Shown one piece after another: positions 9,306 through 20,108 of a stretch of DNA of 20,128 nt; the first letter of the stretch is position 1, and each line of letters begins with the position of its first letter. The notes under the pieces were generated by a model. It was not told the origin of the DNA. It saw only the letters and a list, made by a program, of their open reading frames with translations, and did no database searches. The translations under genes and the position numbers were made by a program. Origin of the DNA: Beroe ovata (taxonomy: Eukaryota > Ctenophora > Nuda > Beroida > Beroidae). Location: positions 145,665 through 165,792 of the forward strand of contig CAMPET010000048.1 in the NCBI GenBank assembly GCA_946803715.1, given 5' to 3'.

Positions 9306-12300
9306 ATGGGCTCCAGATCAAAATTTCTTGAAGAGAGATCAAAGAGTCAGAACAAGTTGATTGAAGAACTTCTTCTATTGGAAACAAATGTCAATGAGTC
9401 TACTGAGGAGTACCACAACTACTTTTCATTGGCTACAAAGAGGCTTACAAATAATTGCTATTTATCCGTGAATTCTAACTCAATTCAGAGGTGATTTCTT
9501 TATCAAGTGGTGGATATTTTTCTTGATGAGGCCTCTATTCATATGGGGTGATGCCTTTCCTATGAGGGGAGACATGGCCATGCAATTCCTATAACACTCT
9601 ATTTCCAGGAAACTTACAGGTTTGCTAAGAAAATTTCGGATCTCCTCGCAAAGAGAAAGGGCTGAGGATCTAGAGAAGTTTGCTGCAGAATACTTAGAAT
9701 ATGGGAAAGAGAGGGATAGCGAAGGACGTGAAGATATTGAAATTGAATATGGTGTCCTTCAATTCCTCATGGCAGTGTCTCGGAACCCTGTTAACCAAAC
9801 TTATCAAAGTTAGTATTCAGAGCATCCATTCATTGGATTTCATTGGTTAATCTTCAAGAATGATTCCCACATACTGAATGCAATACAGATTAAAGAATTG
9901 TTGATATCATTGTTTGCCATGGCGCTAACTTCTTTCTTAGGGAGTGAGGATGTAGTAGAACAAGTTGTGGATGAAAAAGTTGACTGGCACGCTCTTCTAG
10001 TCAGAGATTTCGAATACTCTGACCCTAGTGATGATGAAATGAGCTCTGGGGACGATTATGAAAGTGAAAATGAGACGGTCCCGTTCCATCCGCCTGCTGC
10101 ATTAGGTGACTACCGACTAACTGATGAACTGCATGACTAACTGCTGAACTGCATGTGATAAGTACAATTTGTAAAGTATGGGCGTTTGTTTTGTGGATTG
10201 TTCCTAGGTGTGTAAGCAATGAATTCTGGGTGGTTTCTCAGATAACTAAGCTATCTCTTCTCTTATCACGAACTTTTTGCTATTCAGTACACGCAGTCTG
10301 TGGGGTCCCCTAATTTTAAAGAGCTCAAAAAATCCCCTGCTTTAATCTTGCCTCATTTCAAAGTTCCGGTGAAGAAGCCGGAGATGAGTCCTGCTATCAT
10401 TCCGGGCTATGCTGACATTTGTGAGTCGATCGTGAAGCAGTACTGGAGAAACCACACCCATCTTGAGCCCCTTTCGGAGCTCCAGGTCAGGCATTGATCA
10501 ATCTTGAGCTAGTTGCCCAATAGGCAACTACTCAATATTAGTTCATAATGCTAAGCGGGTATCTAAATTGGATTCGTACTCCTTGCTGTGGAGGCGGTGA
10601 AGAGCAGCGAATTAAATGTTCTTTCTCCTGGTCAGATTCTGCGGGAAGTATTGACGATGCTGCAGGGTTCCCCGACCAGCTACATATTCCCAGTTCACGA
10701 GGACAAGGTTTACATGAGGGAGGACATCATGGTCCAGCACTACTCCCACGAGGCTCTCGTCAGCATACTCAAATACTTCGAGAGCAGGATCAAGATGGTA
10801 CGTGGCATCTGAAAATCCTATCTTCTTGCCAGTAAAACTTCGTGTCCTCACCCCGTATTCATCAGGTACAAAATCTCCATTTCCTGTGTGATGACGTTCT
10901 GAACTATGTGGCCCAGCCCTCACATCCCTATGGTAGCAGGACATTCCAAGCGTTTGCCTGCGCTATCGTTATGTACCTTCAGCAGCTAACAAAAGCCATG
11001 TGCGACATTGAAATCAAGGTAAGATGACTGAATAGTGAATGAGTGATGGACTTCCCTATTCGTCAATTTTCTTATCAAGAAACGGTCTTCACTCTTGCCC
11101 CTTGTTCGATGAAAAACATCACAATTCTCCTCTCTTCTCAGGTCATGAGACAGAAAGGTGTTGTGACAGTGACCGAACTAAGGGAAGCTGTGAGAGAACA
11201 CTTTGAGATAGTGACAGCCCTCTACGACACGGTAAGTGCAGTTACCACCTGATTCACACGGCTAAAACATAATTCATTATTTCACGTGATTGGAGTCTCC
11301 TAACAACTCTCGGTGCAGGTTTTTAAGACTTTGATTTCAACAAAAATAGATTTCCTCAACCCCTATCTAACTCTCTCTCTCTCTGGCCCAAGGTGGAGGA
11401 GGTATTGAGAGAAGTCGAGATAGACAGTCCTAGTGTCTGTGTAACCAAGCTCATCAACACGCTGTTCATTGCTCTGCAGTTGTATGAGAGTATGGGTGTG
11501 CTCACTGAACACATCACTAAGGTAGTCATGTTTTAGTGCGACTATAGTCACTTGTACCTACCTACTACTTAGTCAGAAATTGCCATGATACGATATAAGA
11601 CATCATTATTAATCGGGAATTTCTATAAAAAGATCATTATTAATCGGAAACGACGCTTATCCTACCAATTTCCAGGTGTTACTAACGATACTCCTGTGTA
11701 CATTACAACCCCTGCTCTCTACCATCGACCTCTGGTTGGCACACGGCGACCTGAACAACTCCACGGGGGAGCTCTTCCTCACTCGAGACCCCGACATCTC
11801 CATCTCCTCGCTCAATTACTGGTGCTCGGGGCTTACACTCAAGCATCCTGACCGAGAAATCGGCGAGCAGATACCGCTCGTGTTGCTGCCGCTGGAGGAG
11901 AAAATGGTAAAGGCAGGGAAAGCGATTGAGTTGATCAGCAAGTTGGGCAAGTTGGGGGAACCGGATGCAGGACTGTTTGAGGTACTCATTGGGAAGTATC
12001 TAGGGAAAACTCTGCATGATGGTGGTAGGGAGAAGACGGTGGTTCCTCTAAAGCTGGACATTGAACCAGACTCCTTACTCATGTCGTTATTTGTGGATGT
12101 GGCTAATAATTTGGCTATGCAAAAGGAAGAGGATCAAGGGCAGATATACACGGAAATCTTCACGAGCATTGATAAACTCCACATCATTCCATCGACGTCT
12201 ATCCTCAAAATCCTCATTCCTCTCATGGAGCTGCGATGTGACCAAGTTTCATACTCACTCCTCAGAACACTAAAATGTGATTTCAGTCTCGACAATCATA

Positions 12301-13106
12301 TCTCCACTCTACGCAAAGTGTTGCTAATGGAAGCAGGACATCCCATGTCCATTTTCTGTGAGGAGTTATTCAAGGACGTCTATGCTGGTGACACCGTGCG
12401 TACAATGACACTTTTCCTGCGAGAGTGCATGACACCACACACGCCCTTCTCGGGACACCTCCGGATGAGCATCGTGACACCCCACTCGAAATCGGATCGG
12501 GAGATCGACGTGTTCGAGCGTGTCCGGATTGATTACAATCCCCCATTCCCCGTCGACATCGTCCTAGACGGAGACTTGTTGGAGATTTACCAACGAGTAT
12601 TTACACTTCTCCTACAGATCAAGTACACGGCATGGTGCTTGCTTCCCCTTGCACTACAGTCATTCCAGCAGACAAATCTCCCTACCGATATACACTGCTT
12701 CAAGTACGAGTTGATAAACTTTGTCAAGGTCATACAGACGTACACGATGCAACGCGTTCTTCACTGTACTGGAGTGGATATGAGACGAGAGCTGGATGAG
12801 GCAGCTGAACTTGATGAGTACGTGGCTATTCACAAGAAGTATTGCCACATCATGGAGGAATACTGTCTCCTCACTCCCAACTTCTCGTCGTGTTTAGGCT
12901 CTATTCGCCATGCCATGAACAGTGCAGTGCTCTTTTCCAGAGCTCTAACCAAGGGAGGAGGTGAAGTGGACTTTGATAATTTGAATCATATCATATTCGA
13001 GATACGAAAGTGTAAGGATTTTGTTACCAATTTGGTGAAGAAGAGGAACCAGATAGCGACCGTGAGACAGCCGCATTTCGATTGGTTGGAATGTTCCTTT
13101 GCGTGA
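9306..13106 (+). CDS. TUBGCP5: Gamma-tubulin complex component 5 (GCP5), nine exons
   Basis: Exons by reading frame and GT...AG borders: 9306-9490, 9609-9808, 9941-about 10154, 10288-10485, 10594-10797, 10866-11018, 11142-11231, 11393-11521 and 11676-13106, about 925 residues against about 1,020 in vertebrates. GCP5 is a subunit of the gamma-tubulin ring complex, which nucleates microtubules at centrosomes and spindles. The N-terminal exons align with the GCP5-specific region (YLSVNSNSIQRK; GVLQFLMAVSRNPVNQTYQ). An acidic stretch VDWHALLVRDFEYSD follows, then the Grip1 half (ILREVLTMLQGS; YGSRTFQAFACAI) and the large last exon with the Grip2, gamma-tubulin-binding half (PFPVDIVLDGDLLEIYQRV; LLLQIKYTAWCLLPLAL; MQRVLHCTGVDMRRELDEA). 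All joins keep frame except exon 3 to exon 4: a 20-bp tandem duplication at 10115-10154 puts a stop in exon 3. The ATG at 9306 is the first ATG of exon 1. The start of exon 5 is less certain than the others. Confidence 0.88.
10115..10154. repeat. 20-bp tandem duplication at the end of TUBGCP5 exon 3
   Basis: GACTAACTGATGAACTGCAT (10115-10134) is repeated directly as GACTAACTGCTGAACTGCAT (10135-10154), 19 of 20 identical. Twenty bases is not a multiple of three, so the second copy shifts the frame, and a TAA falls at 10138-10140. GTGATA, a possible splice donor, follows the second copy. Confidence 0.85.
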
Positions 13107-13256
13107 AACTCACCTCTAGTTTTTATACTTTTTACTTTTTAAATTATATTTGCTTGGAGTTGTATGGTTTTAACAATTTTTATTTGTACTTATTTGATAT
13201 TATAAATTTGAAAATGTGCATGTAAATATATTCAATACCATGTAGACTACCATATA
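13107..13256. other. 3' flank of TUBGCP5
   Basis: AT-rich sequence directly after the TUBGCP5 stop, probably its 3' untranslated region. There is no canonical AATAAA, only TATAAA and AATATA-type variants. It ends in ATATA, the candidate target-site copy of the transposon. Confidence 0.5.
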
Positions 13257-13654
13257 CACCCCCTGTTCGTGCGGGCACGTTTGCTAGTACTTTTGCGCAG
13301 CTTTTTTAGCAAATTCCAGTCGCGCCGCTTCAATAGTAGCCAGAGGGCACATTTTTCATATTTCACAGATATTTTTACCAGCATCCTCTGCAGAAAGGTT
13401 TCAGCTTCCAGATGATCTCAAGTTCATCCCTCTACTGTCAACATAGCTTGAGATATGTTCCTTTGAAGTGTGATGTAAGCACTGAATCGCGTAAGTACTC
13501 TTCACTCAACAGCGAATTGCTGAAAATCTAAGACCTAAATCAAAAATCGGCGTTGAACCCGACATGTAATTATGATTGAACTACAATTTAGTGAAAGTCT
13601 CATGCAAATTGGACTTAAAATGGCTGAGGAGATATCAGAAAAGTAGAAAAAAAG

Positions 13655-13655
13655 N
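13655..13655. other. Ambiguous base (N): left join of the duplicated mTOR block
   Basis: Single N exactly where transposon sequence stops and the copy of the mTOR intron 1/exon 2 region starts. Confidence 0.85.
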
Positions 13656-14606
13656 ATGAAATTAATCAGGTCCCTGCCCATCGAAATCATGGGTCATTCA
13701 TTCTCCATGAATCTTGTAACTCATTCCCATCTCCCAGTCGCACTGATAGAAGCGGACAGCAAGTCATTCTCCCAACCACAACGTTACAACACGTCCCTGT
13801 CCAAGATCAACTCGTCGAGTAACGACGACGCCACTCTGCGGCTGTCCACATGGGCTATTGGCAGGCTGGCACGGGCTGAGGGAAACCTCTATGACAGGTT
13901 CATTGAGCCTGTCATGGACAGGGCATTCGAGATCCTGGATGAGAAGACAAAGAGTCACAGGGAGAATAACGCCAGCTCCAAGATGGCTGCTGTGAGTAGA
14001 TGCCACTACTAGTTGCTACCTCAGATTATCATCATGTTGTTTCCATGGAAACCCTCTCTTCATCCTCACTGATCACTCTCTCAGATCCTGACTATCCGTG
14101 AGATGGCTATCAACGCTCCGACATACTTCTTCCACAAGCTAGAGGATTTCAGGCGACTCATAGTCAAGGTGCTGGAGGATGGCAAGCGGGAGATCAGATT
14201 CGCCGCCGTGGCCGCTCTCAGAGCTTCCCTCACCATAGTGGCTCAGAGGGAAACAAACCCGCATAGTGGGCACAGTGGTGGCTCACATGGCCACAATGAG
14301 ACCATAGCCAAGGACTACTACAAGGTACATCATTGGTTAAACTCAACCAAATAGAATCTGTTGTTTATTCAAAGTAACATAAAGTGACCTCTCCAGCAGG
14401 ATTAATCCAACTAAAACCCCAGCCTCTCTCTCTCCCCCACAGGGACTGCTCAACGCTGCCATGTTCATGATGACCAAGGACCAGGAAGTCCGCGGTGGCA
14501 TCATGATCATTATCGAGATGCTCCGGACTGCCACGCAGCGGAGTGAGCTGCTTGTGTACGAGGAGAACTGTATAGGGGGATCGGAGAACTTTAGCATGCT
14601 GCGCAT
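13656..14606 (+). pseudogene. Second copy of mTOR exons 2-4, probable misplaced allele
   Basis: This 951-bp block aligns end to end with 15022-15973. It contains exon 2 (13738-13991), exon 3 (14085-14324) and the first part of exon 4 (14443-14606) with intact splice sites. Exons 2 and 3 encode the same amino acids as the downstream copy. I count about 14 coding base differences, all synonymous except one Met/Ile change in exon 4; the introns differ more, including small indels. The block precedes mTOR exon 1, so it could not be spliced usefully, and its limits are exactly the two Ns. It is more likely the other haplotype of the same locus than a real duplication or decaying pseudogene. Confidence 0.85.
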
Positions 14607-14607
14607 N
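14607..14607. other. Ambiguous base (N): right join of the duplicated mTOR block
   Basis: Single N where the exon 4 copy is cut mid-codon after GCTGCGCAT and transposon sequence resumes. Confidence 0.85.
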
Positions 14608-14655
14608 AAAGCTGCGCAAAAGTACTAGCAAACGTGCCCGCATGAACAGGGGGTG

Positions 14656-14791
14656 ATATAGACTAGGCATTTCAATTCTTAGAAATATCCACTATATAGG
14701 TAGTATGACGCACCATGAAGTATCCATTCCCCTACTTAACCCCCTCTCTTTTTCTAGAATGAATAATACAAACATGTGAGGGTGTGATGGA
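14656..14791 (+). promoter_or_regulatory. mTOR 5' flank with splice acceptor and short upstream ORFs
   Basis: A pyrimidine-rich tract ending TCTCTTTTTCTAG (AG at 14756-14757) looks like a 3' splice site 34 bases before the mTOR start, suggesting a noncoding first exon further upstream. In the leader that would follow, ATG at 14759 opens a six-codon upstream ORF ending at 14779. A second ATG at 14787 gives ATG GAA TGA, whose stop overlaps the mTOR ATG. Such ORFs can reduce start-codon use; no effect is shown here. Confidence 0.45.
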
Positions 14792-17700
14792 ATGACCTCC
14801 ATCGAGCGATTCATCGTAAACCTCACTCGGGCCAAGTCGGATGAACAGAGATGCGATGCGGCGTGTCAGCTGAAGAGTTACATAACCGGGGACTTGCAGG
14901 ATGAGGGAGCAGAGCGGTACAGCGGCTTCATCGACGAGCTGAATCATAGGATAGTGGACTTGTCCAATAGTGGCGATGCTAACGATAAGAAGGCAGCGGT
15001 TCTCACCATAGGTGAGGGGTCATGAAATGAATAAGGTCCGTCTAACCCATGGGTCATTCAATTTCCATGAATGTTGTAACTCATTCCCAACTCCCAGTCG
15101 CACTGATAGAAGCGGACAGCAAGTCATTCTCCCAACCACAACGTTACAACACGTCCCTGTCCAAAATCAACTCGTCGAGTAACGACGACGCAACTCTGCG
15201 GCTGTCCACGTGGGCTATTGGCAGGCTGGCACGGGCTGAGGGGAACCTCTATGACAGGTTCATTGAGCCTGTCATGGACAGGGCATTCGAGATCCTGGAT
15301 GAGAAGACGAAGAGTCACAGGGAGAACAATGCCAGTTCCAAGATGGCTGCTGTGAGTAGATGCCACATTGCCACCTCTAGTTGCTCCCTCAGATTATCAT
15401 CATGTTGTTTCCATGGAAACCCTCTCTTCACCCTCACTGACCAGTGATCACTCTCTCAGATCCTGACTATCCGTGAGATGGCTATCAACGCTCCGACATA
15501 CTTCTTCCACAAGCTAGAGGATTTCAGGCGGCTAATAGTCAAGGTGCTGGAGGATGGCAAGCGGGAGATCAGGTTCGCCGCCGTGGCCGCTCTCAGAGCT
15601 TCCCTCACCATAGTGGCTCAGAGGGAAACAAACCCGCATAGTGGGCACAGTGGTGGCTCACATGGCCACAACGAGACCATAGCCAAGGACTACTACAAGG
15701 TACAACATTGGTTAAACTCAACCAAATGAAATCTGTGGTTCATTCAAAGTGACCCCTCCAGCAGGGTTTATCCAACTAAAACCCCCCCTTCCTCTCTCTC
15801 CCCCACAGGGACTGCTCAACGCTGCCATATTCATGATGACCAAGGACCAGGAAGTCCGCGGTGGCATCATGATCATTATCGAGATGCTCCGGACTGCCAC
15901 TCAGAGGAGTGAGCTGCTTGTGTACGAGGAGAACTGTATAGGGGGATCGGAGAACTTTAGCATGCTGCGCATGATAGGGCTGTCCTCACTGGAGAGGGAG
16001 AATGCGTGCCTCATTCATAATGCAGACCCAGCTGATGTCAGCTTGATGTGAGTTAATGTGATGATATGTCTTTGGTGTGACTTGAGTTGGTCCTGCTGGT
16101 GATATTGCACTATGACAGTCTGTCATAGTGCAATATCATCAGCATTCAGCAGGACACCAACTTAAGTCATTGACAGATGATTCAGTGCAATTATATCGAC
16201 CCAATTGAAACCCTATCGTGCATCTCATCATAGCTCATTACAGACCTGACAAACCTAAGAATGTGTTTGGAGAAGAGGGACACCACTTTTCACAGCAGTG
16301 CAAGAAACTTCTGGAGGCTACCGATGAGAATGGGATGACAAACTTCGTCAAGGTTGGTGGAAATTCATTCAATGAATATTATTGATTTTCTATCTGTTTG
16401 GATCAAATCCAATGACCAAGACAGACATATTGCAATCCTTGATGATTTTCCATTGATATTTACATTTATGCTGCAATTATGAAGACGATAACCTATCAAA
16501 GGGGGCGTTGTTTTTCAGATTGGTTACGCGATAGAGTTAGTACGGAAGAAGAACTACAAGAGTCCAGGCATCCAGTTTCTCCTGACTGAGGTTCTGCCTC
16601 GGCTGGCAGCTTTTGACAGTGCTACATTCCAGGAATACTTCCTCTCCGAGACATTCACCTACCTCACTACACAGGTAATAGTCGCGGTGTTCATCTGTCA
16701 GTATTATCTTTGATTTCGTTCTTCTGTTGTCATAAAGAATCCCATTTTTTCATTAAGCGTCAACTTAGATTGGTTTAAGGAGTCTCGTTACACTTTTTCC
16801 CATCATCCAGGCGAAGAGTTACAAGTCTCCTGGACCTGTATCACCCACAGCATTCTTGGCTATCGGCCAAATAGCATACAGCATGCAGGACGGTATAATA
16901 TGTTACATGGACAACATATTCACTGTGATAAAACCCTACATCCCAAATCCTAAAGAACTGTCCAAGTGAGTAGCTACTAGCTAGGGCTAACATTGATATT
17001 CCTTAATGATGCAGCAGTTAATAGAATGGGCTATTTTAGCATGTGTGAGGGTATAACAGTGTTTCTCATTTGAGTGTTTCACAGGTTGCGCGCTTATCCT
17101 GGCTTGCTAAGGTATCACAGCTGGTTACTGATGATACTTGTCCATACGTATACTTGTCCATGAGTCGCACTATGATATAAAACAGTGGGACTCCATATAC
17201 TGACGCTGTATCATGTAACTGATGTAGATTTGTTTCCAAAGCTGGGATCACCATTCTTGCCCGATGGAATCACTGCTCGCTATCACCACAGTGTGAAACT
17301 ATCCACATTCCACACTAACTATTGATAGTAGTAGGAACCCCCGCTCTAATACTCTGTACGATAGAACTATTGACACTTCTAAAATCTGACCTCTTCATAT
17401 TCTACCGTCAAGATATGAACTGTGTGGGACTGTATCTCATATTCTCAGACCTCGGTGCTATTTGTGTGTTCATCAGAGGTTCATGCTGTGTTCATCTCAG
17501 TGATAAGTAACCTGATCATCTCTCGTCAGGTATCGACGTAACATGAACACACAAGTAGAGGGTAACGTATTGCAACTCATCTCACTCCTTGCTAAAGCGA
17601 CCAGGGAGAAGTTCCATACTTCAATCAGTGATTTCATCGATGGAATGCTGCTCATGACACTTACCAAGGCTCTAACTGACTGTCTGGCTGTACTTCACGA

Positions 17701-20103
17701 TAATGTCCCCGCTGTTAAAGATCGGATACAGGGTGGGTGTCTCCGGTGTCTCATTGACACCAATTTCTAGCTTTTGTCAATAAATTGACATCTGTTTGTG
17801 ACAAATCTTTGAAACCATTCTGTTAGACGTACTAATGGTTTTAAAATATACATCGTGACTCAATTCGCGGCCATGCCACCATATTGTTATATCATCTTGA
17901 CACCCCTATAAAGCATGGACGTTGACACCATTTCAGACGGTCTGCTAAACATCCTGTCCATGATTATCATGGGAACGCAGTACTTCAAGGACGACAAGCC
18001 ACTTCCTGCCGTACCCACTGACTACACACCGCCTACTGACGTACAGAGCAAGTTACTCGCCATTAAGATCATTGGGGAGTTCAAATTCGAGGATAAACTC
18101 CTGAAAAGTGAGTAAGAAATCGTGGAAAAATGGCAAAACTTATCCTGAAAAACCCGTAGTGGAACTTTTGGTATCGAATTCCTTATGATCTGTTCAATTT
18201 GCAGCGTTCATCACGCAACTGGCCAAGAGTTTCCTCAATGATAGTAATCACGAAATACGACGCGAGACGGCAAAGACATGTGCTAGAAAACTAGTTCCTT
18301 GTGTCAAGTGAGTGCCATTCTTTGCTTGCCTGTCATTCTCTATAGCTCCTTGTCTCCAAGTTCCATCACAAATAGTGCATTCCTTATCAAATTCTCGCAG
18401 AGCAAACAACACTGGTATCAACATGGGGATGCGAGTTTGCTCCCCGCACACCATGATGAAGGATGTCATGGAGAAGTTGCTAACTGTGGTTGTCGCCGAC
18501 CCCAAAGCCGAGATCAGGCTGGCGACCTTGCGGGAATTCAACAAGGATTTCTACAAGCAACTCGCCCATTCCGACAACATACAGGTTGGTAGAGGGGGGA
18601 GGAGAGAGATATTGGAGTTGATGAGAGAGGGTGCAGATTTCAGAACAGTGTCTCTTTCTAGATAGTCTCTCTTTCTAAAAAGATGCATGAGCAAAAGACG
18701 TCTATAACGAATACTAATCATACAAATCCAATGTACAGATGCTGTTTCTGGCGGTAAACGATCCCTCTATTGATGTAAGGGAAGTGGTACTGGAACTCCT
18801 GGGACACCTCAGTGAGGAGAATCCAGCGTACATACTGCCCTTTCTAAGAGAGAGACTCAGTCAGTTCCTACACCAGTTCGAACACAGTGGCATGGGTTAG
18901 TTGGATACTGTGTGAGAGACGGAGTTGTCATTAGTAATGCTGAACTGTTTTGTAATATTGTGACCATCAAATTGATAAGAACAGTTCTAGAGTAATGAGA
19001 AGTTTTAGCCATGTCATATTGTAATGGCTGCTAATTGATATATTCACAGCAAGGAATAAGGAAAAGGCTGCCAAGTTACTTCACATTCTAATCAAGAGTG
19101 CTCAACCAACTTTAGTGCGGCTGTATCTGAAACCAATCATGTCCATTCTTATGCCAAAGGTACGGAATTACTGACGATTTTTACAGTTCTATCAGTTATT
19201 CATAAGTGATTCACTCCCACATTACACTCATACAAAAATACATTTGGTGTCAGATTACAGATGTCTGTAGAAAAGCAAAGTACACTAAACATAAGCATGC
19301 TTAACGAGATACAAATATTGCAATAAGCGTGTAGTGGAACATTCGATTGCCATCGGCCTACCAAACACAATGCATGATTAGTAAGCTATCTATAGATGAT
19401 AACTGGAGATCTAAAACTAATTTCTATAACGTTTCAGTTGGCAAGTGCTGAGTACTCTTCAACACTCTTTAGACACATTCTGAGCTGTATCACTCAGCTT
19501 GCTGAGGTATGATTTTGTATTGTGGTTGCTATTCAAAAATCGTACAGGAACAAAAAGTTCTTCATTCCTCACGTATCTCCGAGTAAATTGCCAAATTTGG
19601 TGAAAGGGTCTTCCAATAAGAGATTATTCGCAGACCTGTTCGCGCGAAATCTGTGCGCGGCGCGCGCGCGCATTCATAACAGCTCGTCGCGTGTTCCGTC
19701 CGGTGTACTGAGTAGTGAGTACACCGTGCATTGTGCGAACCGAGAAACGAGACAATTCATTCTCGAATGATCCATTCCCCATCTTATGTGATATATGTAC
19801 CAGGTGGATGGAGTTACCATGATGACGTATCTGGATGAACTTTTCCCCTTCTTAATCAAGAGAATATCCGATCTAAAGGAACGAGAGGTATAGAAGCGCA
19901 ATATAATCATCTTATGTTTGATTGAAACTTAGGAATATTCATCACAATAATATTTAAACTCCTCATATTTCTCAGCCATCTCTGAAAGCTATGTACTATC
20001 TAGTAAGACATACAGGGTACGTTGTTATGCCGTATCAACAATATCCTGAACTTCTGGACACACTTCTTGATATCATCAGAACGGAGGCATCTGCTGAAGT
20101 CAG
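14792..20103 (+). CDS. mTOR: Serine/threonine kinase mTOR, N-terminal exons 1-16 (partial)
   Basis: Coding exons: 14792-15011, 15098-15351, 15460-15699, 15809-16047, 16244-16352, 16519-16674, 16811-16965, 17530-17732, 17937-18107, 18205-18307, 18401-18584, 18739-18895, 19050-19159, 19438-19506, 19804-19887 and 19976-20103. All junctions keep frame, giving about 860 residues; the gene continues beyond the window, and the family is about 2,500 residues with FAT, FRB and kinase domains still to come. mTOR is the catalytic subunit of TORC1 and TORC2, which couple nutrients and growth signals to translation and cell growth. The portion here is the N-terminal HEAT solenoid, which binds Raptor or Rictor. 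Diagnostic segments are DELNHRIVDL with SGDANDKKAA (48-70), RFAAVAALRASLTIVAQRE in exon 3, IQ+DGLLNILSMIIM at the exon 8/9 join, KSFLNDSNHEIRRETAKTC in exon 10, and HTGYVVMPYQQYPELLDTLL in exon 16. All match animal mTOR in order. The ATG is the first in frame after the leader acceptor, and the N-terminus lacks the Ala/Thr-rich extension of vertebrate mTOR. Confidence 0.93.
16078..16170. repeat. Long hairpin (inverted repeat) in mTOR intron 4
   Basis: GATATTGCACTATGACAG (16101-16118) is followed after one base by its exact reverse complement (16120-16137). Outside it, TGACTTGAGTTGGTCCTGCTG (16078-16098) pairs with 16148-16170, with one mismatch and a two-base bulge. The intact stem is therefore about 40 bp with a nearly absent loop. 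It is most like the remains of a foldback/MITE element or a template-switch inversion. Confidence 0.85.
16966..17529. other. mTOR intron 7 (longest intron in the window)
   Basis: 564-bp intron between exons whose phases match (AA|G). No extra exon is needed, because the flanking protein is continuous. It contains a short direct repeat ATACTTGTCCAT (twice, near 17134 and 17150) and a local inverted pair GTATCA...TGATGATAC near 17112-17136. No gene is seen inside. Confidence 0.7.
19507..19803. promoter_or_regulatory. mTOR intron 14 with CpG-rich core
   Basis: Within this intron, 19633-19745 is very CG-dense (for example GTGCGCGGCGCGCGCGCG near 19651), unlike the other introns. It contains a 9-bp inverted repeat, CGGTGTACT (19701-19709) and AGTACACCG (19718-19726). 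Similar CGCG-rich sequence occurs at 7700-8030. It may be an intronic regulatory element or internal promoter, or a transposon remnant; the sequence does not decide. Confidence 0.3.
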
Positions 20104-20108
20104 GTTAG

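Larger units (their letters stand above)
13257..14655. mobile_element. TIR transposon (MITE-like), split by a misplaced contig
   Basis: The ends 13257-13304 and 14608-14655 are inverted copies of each other over 48 bases with one mismatch; the outer end reads CACCCCCTGTTC. ATATA stands directly outside both ends (13252-13256 and 14656-14660), a candidate 5-bp target-site duplication. The internal part 13305-13654 has no coding capacity. Between two Ns (13655 and 14607) lies a block unrelated to the element. The left part ends GAAAAAAAG and the right part begins AAAGCTGCGC, so the two overlap by AAAG and would join as the mirror of the left end. The real element is then about 440 bp. Superfamily unknown. 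Confidence 0.82.

Noticed and set aside
9941-10105. TUBGCP5 exon 3 ending at the donor-like site G|GTGACT at 10106
   Set aside because: It leaves phase 1, but exon 4 reads only from a phase 0 join at either available acceptor; the alternative phase hits a stop quickly.
13656-16047. A genuine tandem exon duplication in mTOR, with mutually exclusive exons
   Set aside because: The first copy lies upstream of exon 1 and its start codon, its last exon is cut mid-codon at an N, and its ends coincide with Ns. Alternative splicing could not use it.
16101-16137. A microRNA precursor
   Set aside because: The central loop is one base; animal microRNA hairpins have loops of several bases and imperfect stems. 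No small-RNA evidence is available here.
17085-17260. An additional exon in mTOR intron 7 after a TTTCACAG acceptor
   Set aside because: The flanking exons already join in frame and reproduce the continuous mTOR sequence; an extra segment is not needed and contains stops.
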